DNA of 64,000 bases from Tragulus kanchil (lineage: Eukaryota; Chordata; Mammalia; Artiodactyla; Tragulidae): contig JAIOJX010000004.1 in NCBI GenBank assembly GCA_022376925.1, positions 172,451,501 to 172,515,500 on the forward strand, in the 5' to 3' direction. The notes below the pieces were generated by a model. That model did not search any database and was not told the DNA's origin. It saw nothing but the letters and a program-made list of their open reading frames with translations. This document shows positions 32,961 to 44,211 of the stretch, one piece after another. The position numbers and the translations under genes are program-made. Each line of letters begins with the position of its first letter. Within the stretch, counting starts at the first letter, position 1.

Positions 32961-34834
32961 GACAGCCCTGCCGGTTCTGGTCAGGGAGAGGAGCCCGGAG
33001 GCTCTGGGGCTGCAGGGTGGTGCAGGCCGCTGTCAGCGGTGCTGTGGAGTGGGGACATCCCACGAGGGGAGGCGGGTTTTGAGGCTCTGACTGCGCGTCG
33101 CTCCATTTGGCTTCTCCAGGGACCTCACGGACACCGGCCCAGCAGGTCACCCTCCTTGCCTCTGCCCCCACCACACACGACCCAGGAGCCTCGTGCCAGC
33201 ATGGGAGACAGGGGCAGGGGTGCTCAGCCTGGGGGGAGCCCCTACGGGGACCTAGACCAACGTGGCCATCCGACTGCCTGGGGTGGCCCCGAGGTGGTGG
33301 TGGGCGGGGTGGGGCAGGATGGAGGGCCCGACTGCAGGCCCCCTGTCGGCTCAGGGTCGGGGAACCCAGAACAGGCTCCTCCGTCCGATCTGTGGGCAGC
33401 CCCTTGACCTCCTGGGGCCTCATTCCGCCGGGGACTGATAGAGGGGCTTCGGCCGGCTCTCGAGGCCTCCGGGTTGTGTGGGCCTGGGTCTCAGATAGGG
33501 CTCACCCCCCACTCCCCCTGCAAGGGGACAGGAGGCCGGCGCCCTCCCCTGTCAGATGAAACCCCGGCCTAGGGCTCCCTCAGCCTGATGAAAGGGTCAT
33601 TGTGTGGAGCAGGCCGACCGCTGGCCAAGGACAAAACCACCGTTTGTCCTCCTTCCCTGGCTCAGGGTGGGGGCCTCCCCTCGGGCTGGCCGGCGGAGTG
33701 GGGGTGGGCACAGGTGCGCTCCCTCTTCCCTCTCCCCATCTTCCCAGTCTCCATCAGGGAGCCACTCTGCTTACAGGTGCTCTCCCCGTCCTGCTTCCCA
33801 CCCGGGGCATCTGTACCCTCTGGGCCAGCCCCGCTGTGGACAGGGAGGCAGTGAGCTCCCCAGCCCTGGAGGCATACAAGCAGAAGCAGGAGTGAGGGCC
33901 AGGGATGATGGGGAAAGGCCTGGCCTGGAAGGAAGCGGCAGTCCCGGTCCTCTGGGAGAGGCAGCCGCGTGGTGAGGCGGACCTGCTCCGGGGATGGGCT
34001 GCTGCCGAGCCCCAGGCCGGTCGTCGCTCAGCCTCAGCGGCGGGGCATGGAGCGAGGCTTGGAGCCCTGTCCACTGAAGCCCTCCCAGCCTTGGGCCGGA
34101 GCAGGTGGCCTCTGAGGCCCCGGGGGTGCCAGAGGGCTCCATCGGAGGCCATGATGGGAAGACACTAAAATTCTACGGCCCCACGCGGCCGCTGAAACTG
34201 CAGACCCTCCAGCCTGCCAGCTGCCCGGCAAGCAGTGCCGCGGCATCAGCGGGAAGAGCCCAAGGCAGCGGGCCTGGGGCCATCCCAGCGACACCTGTGG
34301 GCGTCTGTCCCCTCCTGGAACTGCCCCCTCTGGCCAGCCCTGCTCCCGACCCTCCCCGCAGGCCTCCCGGGCCAGGGGTACTCCTTGTGCGCAAAAGCCC
34401 CGGTGCCATGCCCCCTGGAGCTGTGAGGGGGCCAAGCCCCCGGCAGGAGGGTGGGTGAGGGCCGGGCTCACTTCCCGTGGCAGCTGGTAGTGTCACCAAG
34501 GGTGCTGAGGGATCCAGAGTGGGCACCTGGGCCCTCACTGCAGCAAGCTGCCAGCAGATGAGAAACTCCTTTGAATGGGAATTCCTCCAGAACGTGCTGC
34601 CTGCCCCATGGGGCCCTGACAGGGGACCATGGCTCCTTGGAAAGGCTTCCGTCTCACGGAGCGGATGTGTACACACATCTGGGGTCCGCTGGCCTCTGCC
34701 CGCTCCCCAGCGGGTATGCAGAGAAGCGAAGCCAGCCCCCCACCAGCCTCAGGAGGAGCATGCAGGTCAGCGCAGACAAGAGCCCTCTAGGTCATGCTCG
34801 ACGGGCTGAGCCCAAATTGGAACCTAGATCTGCT
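32961..34834. other. Intron 1 of WNT7B, single copy
   Basis: GC-rich intronic DNA with possible inverted MIR remnant near 33385-33440. Open frames show no domain. No exon recognised. Confidence 0.6.
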
Positions 34835-34842
34835 GGACTCTT

Positions 34843-35030
34843 GGGCTTCCCTGGTGGCTCAGCTGTTACTCGAGAACGCAGGAGGCTGGGTTTTGATGCC
34901 TGGGCGGGGAAGATCTCCCGGAGGAGGAACTGGCCACCCACCCCACTGTTCCTGCCTGGGGAACCCCACGGACAGGGGGCCTGGAGGGCTGCTGAGAGCC
35001 CGATGGCTGAGCCCAGGCACACGGTCTGCC
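34843..35030 (+). mobile_element. Bov-A2/Bov-tA-type SINE with target duplication
   Basis: Begins GGGCTTCCCTGGTGGCTCAG and runs through GGGAAGATCTCCCGGAGGAG, CCCACTGTTCCTGCCTGGGG and CACGGACAGGGGGCCTGGAG. It is bounded by direct repeats GGACTCTT at 34835-34842 and 35031-35038. Confidence 0.85.
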
Positions 35031-35038
35031 GGACTCTT

Positions 35039-36183
35039 CGGTCTCGCTGCCTCTCGAGGCGTCCGGACGACGCGGGCTTCCTGCCCGCAGCAGCCCCCTG
35101 GCCCCCGAGGGGCTACCCGGACCTCGCACGGGGGGAGACGCCCACAAACTCCGCTGGTTAGAGCTGTCCACGGAGCAGGAGTCGTGAGGCTCTGAGTGAG
35201 GGCTGTCTGTCTCCACATTTATGTATTTATATGTTTATTTATTTTCGAGAGGAGAATAAGGTTTGTTAGAGTGGAAGACGCCGTTAGAACAGTGGGCCGG
35301 CTCCAGGGAGACCCGACCTGCCTTCACGTTTAGATCTGGGGCCAGAGGGGCTGCGTTCCCAACGGGTACAAGGGAGCCAAGAGATTCTCAGGTTCCTGCC
35401 CGGGGTCTCTCCCTCCCTTGGGCTCCAGCCCCCTCCCCCGAGGCCAGCTTGAGCAGCGAGGCGGGAGCCCTAGCCTGTGGCCTCTGTCGGGTCAGCACCC
35501 TGTGTGACTTGAGGCAACCTTGTGAGCAAGATGCCTCTTCTGGACCTCAGTGTCCCCGTCCAGGCGCTGGCCCAGACGCTGACGGGCCCTCTCCCGCCAG
35601 CCCTCCCCGCAGTGCGAGCTCGCTCCCCGCACCAGCAGGCCCGCTGCAGCCCCTGGCCCGGGAGCAGGAGTGGCCGTGGGTGCAGGTGTGATTGGGAAGC
35701 CCCTTCCTTCCCCATCACTGGCCCAAGCCCTGTGCTACCCAGAGCGGGGCCCTAATCCAGCAACAGCACAGGCAGACCAGAAGGTAACCTCTGACCTGGG
35801 TCCTGAAGAAAGGGGACAGAGAGGAGAACGGTGTTCTGGCAGTGGGGTGACTGGGGGCACGAGGAGTCGGGGGTCTCTGGCTCGCGTGGGGACAGTGGAG
35901 CTGAGGGCTGGGCACGCAGGGCAGCTGCCCAGGCCTGGGGAGCCTTGGGAAGCACTGGCTCCTCCAGGCCAAGGGGAGACCCTGGGCGCAGAGGGGCCAG
36001 GGGAGGAGGCTGGCCTGGCGGCCTCAGCGGGGCGCGTGCCGAGGGGAGGGCGGGACCAGCGGGGCTCCTGGGAGGCGGGGGTGGGAGGGGCGCCCTGGCA
36101 GCCCCAGGCTCTGAGAGGCCCGGCCTGCGGTGGCAGGACTGGCCGCTGACCCCCAGCGCCCTGCGCAGTACTCGGCTCTCTGT
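35039..36183. other. Intron 1 of WNT7B, single copy
   Basis: Contains a short TTTATGTATTTATATGTTTA A/T tract at about 35217-35245 and the MIR-like fragment listed separately. No exon recognised. Confidence 0.6.
35490..35575 (-). repeat. MIR-like fragment, inverted
   Basis: CCCTGTGTGACTTGAGGCAA followed by CCTCTTCTGGACCTCAGTGT fits inverted MIR core sequence. Confidence 0.45.
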
Positions 36184-38376
36184 TGGTTCCCGGGAAACTT
36201 GTCGGATGGTCAGATGGCTGCTTGTGTGTCTGGGGCCCGGGAGGGCCCACTGAGCTGGTCAGACCCACCGCCCAGGGTGGCAGAGGCTCCAGGCCCGGGC
36301 GTGTCGGCACAGGTGGGCACGGGGATCGTCGGGGGCTGCGTGACTGCCCGGCGCCCCAGACTCCGTCTTTCCAGGGTGACTGGCTGCGGAGCTGGGGTTC
36401 CCAGACACACTCCCTCCAGAGAGCCACCCCCAGATCCACCACCTCGCTGGCCCCTTCCTCCCGGGCCTGTCCCCCGCCCTCTGCCCCCCGTCTGCCCGGG
36501 GTCAGCCCTGCCGCAGGCCGGCGTGCTGGCCTGAGGGCCCCGTGGCCCGGGCCCTGGCACCGCCCTGGTGTGGAGCACAGTGCCCAGCGTGCCCAGGTTC
36601 CCACGGCGGCACTCCTGAGCCTGAGGTCCACGACCGGGACTGGGACGGCACCGGCCTGGGGGCACCAAGGAGGGTGCCGGGGTGGCAAGGCGCGGCGCCG
36701 GGCTGGCCGTGAGGCCGGCGCTGCGGCCCTCCTCACGAGGGACCAGCAGCCTTGGGCTCTGGCCACACGCCCTGCTACCAGGATTCAGAGAACACAGGGA
36801 CTCTGGGCCCATCTCCCAGGCGCAGGGACACCAGGGAGACCGGCCCGGAGACGCCGGGTCAGGCTGCGGGGCGGGCGGGCTCCCCTCCAGGCTGCAGCTC
36901 CCGGCACCCCTGCCCCGACCCTGCGCCTTTGCTTCCTTCCGTGCGGCTCTAGGAGCAAGGCAGGGCCTGAGGGCCGATGGCTGCACCGCCGGGGGAAGGC
37001 CTCCTTTGCGTCTCGCTTCTGCCCAGGGAGTGGGCACCGGAGGGGAGGCGCCGGCGGAGCCCAGGACCACCAAGTGCTTGTTGCCCAGCCCAGCCCAGAG
37101 CGGGGTGCTGTGCGAGGGGCTGCAGCCAGGTCTGCGTGTAGCCAGAGCCGGCCCGGACCCGCCTTCCACGGGGAGACGCCTGGCGGGAGGTCGGAGCAGG
37201 GCAGGATGGCCGCAGCAGCGGAGGGGTGCTGAGGGCACCCACAGGGCCTGGGGAAGAGTGGGCAGTGGAGGGAAAGGCTGGTTCCCGGGAAACTTGTCGG
37301 ATGGTCAGATGGCTGCTTGTGTGTCTGGGGCCCGGGAGGGCCCACTGAGCTGGTCAGACCCACCGCCCAGGGTGGCAGAGGCTCCAGGCCCGGGCGTGTC
37401 GGCACAGGTGGGCACGGGGATCGTCGGGGGCTGCGTGACTGCCCGGCGCCCCAGACTCCGTCTTTCCAGGGTGACTGGCTGCGGAGCTGGGGTTCCCAGA
37501 CACACTCCCTCCAGAGAGCCACCCCCAGATCCACCACCTCGCTGGCCCCTTCCTCCCGGGCCTGTCCCCCGCCCTCTGCCCCCCGTCTGCCCGGGGTCAG
37601 CCCTGCCGCAGGCCGGCGTGCTGGCCTGAGGGCCCCGTGGCCCGGGCCCTGGCACCGCCCTGGTGTGGAGCACAGTGCCCAGCGTGCCCAGGTTCCCACG
37701 GCGGCACTCCTGAGCCTGAGGTCCACGACCGGGACTGGGACGGCACCGGCCTGGGGGCACCAAGGAGGGTGCCGGGGTGGCAAGGCGCGGAGCCGGGCTG
37801 GCCGTGAGGCCGGCGCTGCGGCCCTCCTCACGAGGGACCAGCAGCCTTGGGCTCTGGCCACACGCCCTGCTACCAGGATTCAGAGAACACAGGGACTCTG
37901 GGCCCATCTCCCAGGCGCAGGGACACCAGGGAGACCGGCCCGGAGACGCCGGGTCAGGCTGCGGGGCGGGCGGGCTCCCCTCCAGGCTGCAGCTCCCGGC
38001 ACCCCTGCCCCGACCCTGCGCCTTTGCTTCCTTCCGTGCGGCTCTAGGAGCAAGGCAGGGCCTGAGGGCCGATGGCTGCACCGCCGGGGGAAGGCCTCCT
38101 TTGCGTCTCGCTTCTGCCCAGGGAGTGGGCACCGGAGGGGAGGCGCCGGCGGAGCCCAGGACCACCAAGTGCTTGTTGCCCAGCCCAGCCCAGAGCGGGG
38201 TGCTGTGCGAGGGGCTGCAGCCAGGTCTGCGTGTAGCCAGAGCCGGCCCGGACCCGCCTTCCACGGGGAGACGCCTGGCGGGAGGTCGGAGCAGGGCAGG
38301 ATGGCCGCAGCAGCGGAGGGGTGCTGAGGGCACCCACAGGGCCTGGGGAAGAGTGGGCAGTGGAGGGAAAGGCTGG
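36184..38376 (+). repeat. Tandem duplication 8 (1095 bp unit)
   Basis: Copy A 36184-37278, copy B 37279-38376. This is the cleanest pair: a constant offset of 1095 and one C/A substitution (about 36693 versus 37788). The junction has TGG microhomology. Very long open frames on both strands here (up to 418 codons) come from GC-rich sequence read through both copies and are not genes. Confidence 0.96.
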
Positions 38377-40444
38377 GGGGCCGCTCCCGCCCTCGGGCCC
38401 GATGCGAAGGCGCCGCCAGGCGGCTGGGTGGCTGGGGAGAAGGCGCCGCCCCCTCCTTCCCCCCGGGGCTGGCGCGCAGGCCCCCTGACCACCTGGTCAA
38501 GCGCCTTGCTGAACTCGGGGGCATCCCAAGGGCACTGGCCTGGGAAGCACTCCCCGGTCATTCAGGCCGTCGCAGCCAGGCCGCCGGGGGACGGGGCTGG
38601 AGGGGCAGCTCCCAGAGCCGTGTCTGCTCTAAAGGAAGGGGTTGGCGCGGGCACTGTGCAGGGGCATCTGGCCCAGAGGGGCCCCCAGCGCTGGGGAGAG
38701 CAGAGGGCCGGCCTGGATGGGGGCGCTCGCTGGGGCTCGCACTTGGCTCTGAGGGGCTGCGTGTCCCAGGCAGGCCCCGCCCTCACCTGACCCTGGAAGA
38801 GAGACCGTCCGGGCCGGCGGCCTGAGGCCAGGGGCCAGGGTGGGGACAGAGGAGGGGTTTCATTGCCCACCATCCAGCGGGGTCTTGCCCCCCAGACCGC
38901 TGCTCAGGCTGCGTCCAGGGTGCTCAGGAAGGCCCTGGCGCTGGCCAAGCCACACAGAGGCGCCCAGACTCCCAGCCTGGCCGTGGGCCAGCGGGGCCTG
39001 CCAGCTGCCTCCCACCTGTTCCGCCCGCCCGTCCATCCATCCGTCTGTCCTGCGGTTTCAGACTGCCTCCTGGTCACCCAGACCCGCGGGCGCCCCTGCG
39101 CCCGACAGACCTGGAGCGTCGGTGCCAAGACCCAGGTGGGGTCTTACGCCCGCTCGGGCCATGAACGCGCTGTGGGCTCGGGGGCTGTGGCACCTCCGGG
39201 TGTCAGGATTCCTACCTGCCCCACGGGAATGAGGAGAACGCTCACGGGTCCAGCCTGGGGAAGGTCTGGGCCCAGCAAAGGATGCAGGAAGAGTGGCCAT
39301 GGCCTGGCAAGAGAGGGGCTGCCGAGTCTCAGCCCCTGAAGGCCCCTCAGGATCTGGGCGTACGTGTGCCCATGAGGGGCAGAGGACGGGAGAGCAGAGG
39401 AGAGGTCCGGGTGGGCTTCTTGGGGGAGGGGGCCTTAAGTGGGGCCTTGAGTCTGGTCTGGCTGCTGGACAGGGCAGGGCGGCCCTGGTGGGGAGCTGCT
39501 GGCGCAGTGCAACAAGAGCCCAGAAGTGTCACGGTAGGCTGAAATGCCCAGCAGAGGTCTGGACGTCCCTGAGGTTAGAGGCCAATGTCCTGGGCTTTCA
39601 GGGTCACGGGGACGGGGCGAGGCTTGGACTGCAGAGGTGTGGCCGATGTGGAAGCTGGCCGGATCCTCCAGCTCCCCGTGCCAGGGGCAGCCCTGGAGAG
39701 CCTGGGCCATGCCTGTCCTCCTCTGGCGGCCACAGCCCTGCCCGAGCCCCCTCGCCTGCCACCTGCTTCCTCTCAGGCTGCCCGGTGTCTCTCCAGGGTG
39801 GGGTCCCAGGGTGCCAGGCCAGGAATGCCAGCTATGTGTGGAGGGCGGGCGGGCAGCCTCCCGCCGGGGGCGAGAGGGAGCCGGAGGACGCTGTGCTCTC
39901 TGCGCCGGGAACACCGCAGGCAGCGAGCTGAGCAGGGCAGTGGCCTGGAAAGGCTGCAGCAGTGGGCCCCGGCTCAGGGAGCCAGGCACTGGAGAGCCCT
40001 CCCGCGAACAAGGGCTGCTCCCCATCGGGTGGACGGGTGCACTGAGGCTCCCGGGGGCCAGCCGAGAGTCAGTGACTGAGCAGAACTCGAACACAGGACC
40101 CTAACCCAGAGAAGCCTCTAGGATTCAGCTGCAGGTCCCTAGACTGTTGTCCAGACCTGGCGACGTGGATGGGGAACTGAGGCCTGGGTGGGGTGGGGGG
40201 CAGTGGGAAGCCCCTCCTCCCTGCCCCGCACCCCGAGGCCCCTGCAGGGTGTCCTCTCGAAGCCTCAGTCTCTGCGAAGGGGGCCGTCAGGGCCCAGCCT
40301 GCAGAGACACGCTGGGGGTGACGTGGGACACGGTGGAGGAGGCTCCAGAAGGCGTGGCCGTGCTGTCCCCTCGCTCCCCGACCCCCACCCCTCCCCGGCG
40401 CAGGCCCTGTGGCCGGGCAGGCCAGGGAACCGGTCAGCCGGGCA
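38377..40444. other. Intron 1 of WNT7B, single copy
   Basis: GC-rich. A short CCATCCATCCGTCTGTCC simple tract near 39030-39050. No exon or transposon recognised. Confidence 0.6.
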
Positions 40445-42640
40445 GGCTTCAGTCCGACCGGCCTCCTGCGCACCCCTCCCCCCCACGCTGGCGCCCGGAG
40501 CTCCGGCGCCGCCCGACCCGGGAGAGGAGGAAGCTATCTGCCCGCAGAGGGCCGACTGTGCCCGTTTTCAGGTGGGAAACCTGAGTCTCGGGACGGCCTT
40601 AGAGCAGCCTTCCTGAGGTCTTGGGATGTCTCCAAGCCCCCCGCGTCCCCCCACGCCGGCCCGGAGCCCCAGCTGCGGAGGGGGAGAGCCATCCAGGCAG
40701 ATTTGAGGGCAGAGCCGGTGGCCGTGCGCCCGGGCGTGTGCACGGCTGCACCGGCCTCCAGCCCTCTTGCCCATTCTCGCCGGTCCGTCCGAGAGGAAGG
40801 CCGTGGGGACCCCGCTGGGGCTGAGCTCCAGGGCTGTGCCGGTGGCCCAGGGGGTCCACAGAGGGACCCCTGACCTGGAAGACGTTCTTCTCCGCTTCCG
40901 AGAAGCACTGGGCCCCCACGCGGCCCGGCCCCCTCTCTGTCCCTCGGGGCCCCGCTGGGCTCCAGAGTGGAGGGGCTTCCGGCTCATCGGTGGCCGGGCA
41001 GCCCCGGGCCAGCCCCTGAGCCCCCGAGGGAGAGGCAGGCAGGGGTGCAGCCGTGGGTGGGCGTGGGGGCCAGGTGCCTCCCTCCCAGGTATTTGCCGAG
41101 TTACTTCCTGGACAAGTGGACCCAGGCTCGCCTCCCTGACTGATCGAAGATAATTAGAACATTCTTCAAATATTTCGCCGGAGGATGCCCAAGAAGGAAG
41201 AATTACAAAGCGCCTCCGGCCAGGAGCGTGGGCTGGCGGAGCTCTGGGCAGCCGGGCCGAGCCAGGGTTGGGGTGCTGGGAGGGGGACCTGGTTCAGCTC
41301 AGCCAGTCGGTCCCCACCTCCCAAGGAGCCGGGCCAGGCTGGGGTGGGTTAGGGGCTCATGTCCAAGGTCTGGCTGGGTGCCCGCCGATCTTGGGGATCC
41401 CCCAGTTGGCCGTGGTGGGGAGACCCTGCCCGACATGGCCTCAGGGAAAGCCAGAGGCAGTCAGGCTTAGAGTCTGGCTCCTGGCGGGCCGGGGGAGGTC
41501 GGGACTCTGGAGGGGGCTCTGGGGGGGGCGGGGGGATCAGGGGCTTCAGTCCGACCGGCCTCCTGCGCACCCCTCCCCCCCACGCTGGCGCCCGGAGCTC
41601 CGGCGCCGCCCGACCCGGGAGAGGAGGAAGCTATCTGCCCGCAGAGGGCCGACTGTGCCCGTTTTCAGGTGGGAAACCTGAGTCTCGGGACGGCCTTAGA
41701 GCAGCCTTCCTGAGGTCTTGGGATGTCTCCAAGCCCCCCGCGTCCCCCCACGCCGGCCCGGAGCCCCAGCTGCGGAGGGGGAGAGCCATCCAGGCAGATT
41801 TGAGGGCAGAGCCGGTGGCCGTGCGCCCGGGCGTGTGCACGGCTGCACCGGCCTCCAGCCCTCTTGCCCATTCTCGCCGGTCCGTCCGAGAGGAAGGCCG
41901 TGGGGACCCCGCTGGGGCTGAGCTCCAGGGCTGTGCCGGTGGCCCAGGGGGTCCACAGAGGGACCCCTGACCTGGAAGACGTTCTTCTCCGCTTCCGAGA
42001 AGCACTGGGCCCCCACGCGGCCCGGCCCCCTCTCTGTCCCTCGGGGCCCCGCTGGGCTCCAGAGTGGAGGGGCTTCCGGCTCATCGGTGGCCGGGCAGCC
42101 CCGGGCCAGCCCCTGAGCCCCCGAGGGAGAGGCAGGCAGGGGTGCAGCCGTGGGTGGGCGTGGGGGCCAGGTGCCTCCCTCCCAGGTATTTGCCGAGTTA
42201 CTTCCTGGACAAGTGGACCCAGGCTCGCCTCCCTGACTGATCGAAGATAATTAGAACATTCTTCAAATATTTCGCCGGAGGATGCCCAAGAAGGAAGAAT
42301 TACAAAGCGCCTCCGGCCAGGAGCGTGGGCTGGCGGAGCTCTGGGCAGCCGGGCCGAGCCAGGGTTGGGGTGCTGGGAGGGGGACCTGGTTCAGCTCAGC
42401 CAGTCGGTCCCCACCTCCCAAGGAGCCGGGCCAGGCTGGGGTGGGTTAGGGGCTCATGTCCAAGGTCTGGCTGGGTGCCCGCCGATCTTGGGGATCCCCC
42501 AGTTGGCCGTGGTGGGGAGACCCTGCCCGACATGGCCTCAGGGAAAGCCAGAGGCAGTCAGGCTTAGAGTCTGGCTCCTGGCGGGCCGGTGGGTGGGAAG
42601 GCCTCGGGGAGGAGGGTCTCTGCGGAGAGGCCGGCAGGTC
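40445..42640 (+). repeat. Tandem duplication 9 (1097 bp unit)
   Basis: Copy A 40445-41541, copy B from 41542, identical to about 42589 and loosely alignable to about 42640. The final 50 bases of A are a G-rich degraded tract (GGGGGGGGCGGGGGGATCAG) where B has ordinary sequence. The unit includes the AT-rich island described at 41120-41222. Confidence 0.94.
41120..41222. promoter_or_regulatory. Small AT-rich candidate regulatory island (second copy 42217-42319)
   Basis: A run of A/T-rich motifs in otherwise very GC-rich intron: GATAATTAGAA (homeodomain-type), TTCAAATATTT, and ATTACAAAGCG, whose ACAAAG is a TCF/LEF-type core. It is not a recognisable repeat. Its second appearance is due to duplication 9. 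Function is inferred only from composition and motifs. Confidence 0.3.
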
Positions 42641-42701
42641 TGGGAGGAGGACTGGAGGGTGAAGGTGCAGGGGCCCAACAGAGAGCAAAGGAGGCGAGAG
42701 C

Positions 42702-42806
42702 GATAAGGGGCGTGCCAGCCTCATGACGGACAGCACCCAGGGCCAATGAGGCCGGATAAGGGGCGTGCCGGCCTCATGATGGACAGCACCCAGGACCAAT
42801 GAGGAG
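42702..42806 (+). repeat. 53-base direct tandem duplication with CCAAT motif
   Basis: Two units starting GATAAGGGGCGTGCC at 42702 and 42755, each continuing through GGACAGCACCCAGG and ending CCAATGAGG. They differ at three positions, so this is an old biological duplication unlike the 1.1 kb pairs. Confidence 0.85.
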
Positions 42807-44211
42807 CAGCCCTGGGTGGGGCGGGGCAGGGCGGCCTGGCTCTGGCCTTGAAGCCACGCCCAGCTGGTGCAGGGACAGGGCCCAGGGGCAGGCCTGGGGT
42901 GGGACCGGTGGCCCAGAGGTAGGAAGGAGTCCTCCTCCTCACTGCTCATCTTCCCAAGGGGGTACACGCCCCCCTCCCCCGGGAGGAAGGCAGCGACCCC
43001 CTCCTGGCTCCGGCGGCTCCGGGAGGCTCTGGGGCTGGAAGCCCAGCGGGCTCGGTCATGAGGTCTGGGTTCTTCAGGTACTTGGATCCCAGTCCCCCCA
43101 CGGAGTGCCGCCCCAGTCCCGGACTCTGTGGTGGGTTCCGGCAGGGGCTGCTCCCGCCAGGAGCCCTGGGTGGGGAGGTGGGCGCATTGGAGCCGGGGTT
43201 CTGTCCCTAAGGGGTGCCAGGCAAGAGGGAGCACGGGGCGCTGCCAAGGTGGGCATCCGCCCTCCGCTGGGGCACCTCTGTTCTGGGCTGTGGTTTGTGG
43301 GGTCGGTTGCTGGGGAATTTGTAGGAGAAACAAGACGCCGAGGTGGAGGTGCCCGCCTCCCGCGACCGCGTCCCTGCCCGTCGTTTTAAGGCCCTGTGGA
43401 CGGGTCCGATGACTGGAGGCTTCCTCTGGGCCTGAGAGGCTGTGCTGTCACGTGGGCCGGGCTGGCCGTGACCCCATCTCTCCCTGGCTTTCTCGGCAGG
43501 AAGGCAGGGATGCCAGCCGAACAGGGCGCTTGGAGGCGGCCTCGCCCTCTCAGCCCGGCCCCCTGCCCTCCTCCCGGGGCTTGGAGGGCCAGACCTCCGA
43601 GGCGAACGTTCACTCGACAGTGCACGAAGTGGGACTGCCGCTCGGCCACTCAGTGGTGTCGGAGTCTGCGACCCCGTGGGCCGTGGCTCGCTAGGCGTCC
43701 CTGCCCTTCACCATCGCAGCCTGCCTTGTACTGACCTGTGACCATCAGAGAAACTGGGGCGCGCCTGGGGCCGCCGCCCGACGGTGGACATGTCAGCCGC
43801 CGCATCCTGCTCTCTGGGCGGGCGGGGTCTCGGCCCCTGGGAGGCCCCGGGGACGTGGGAGCCGTCCCCTCACGCTCCCCTCCCTCGCGCGTCTGTCCGG
43901 TGTCCACCGTGACCACCGAGGTGGGCGGGCCTGGGGCGGGCAGGGCAGACCGCTCACGCCGGGGAGGGAACGGGAGCAGCACGGGGCCAGCGTGCGGAGG
44001 GCCGGCCCCAGGCCCTGTTCCAACCAGGCACGAGTTTGGGGGCCTCCTTCAGCCGCTCCCGGGGAGGCCTCTCAAGGCAGCCCCCAGGAGCCAGTGGGGG
44101 AAGATGCTTCTCCAGGCAGGGGGGCGACCCCCGAACTGTCCTTGAGGGTCAGGGACAGGGCGGTGAAGTGCTGAGCGCCTGGGATCAGGCTCGCGCCCTC
44201 CTCGAGCTACG
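42807..44211. other. Intron 1 of WNT7B, single copy
   Basis: GC-rich intronic DNA holding only the Bov-A fragment at 43641-43710. No exon recognised. Confidence 0.6.
43641..43710 (-). mobile_element. Bov-A/BovB-derived fragment
   Basis: CACTCAGTGGTGTCGGAGTC followed by TGCGACCCCGTGGGCCGTGG matches the inverted 3' part of ruminant Bov-A elements. Only the tail end is present. Confidence 0.6.

Noticed and set aside
36183..37232. 349-codon open frame on the + strand
   Set aside because: Same region and cause; the frame recurs in the second copy. It has no recognisable protein features.
37305..38561. 418-codon open frame on the - strand
   Set aside because: It lies inside the false duplication at 36184-38376. 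Composition is low-complexity R/G/P/A, no domain is visible, and matching long frames occur on the + strand, as expected for stop-poor GC-rich DNA.
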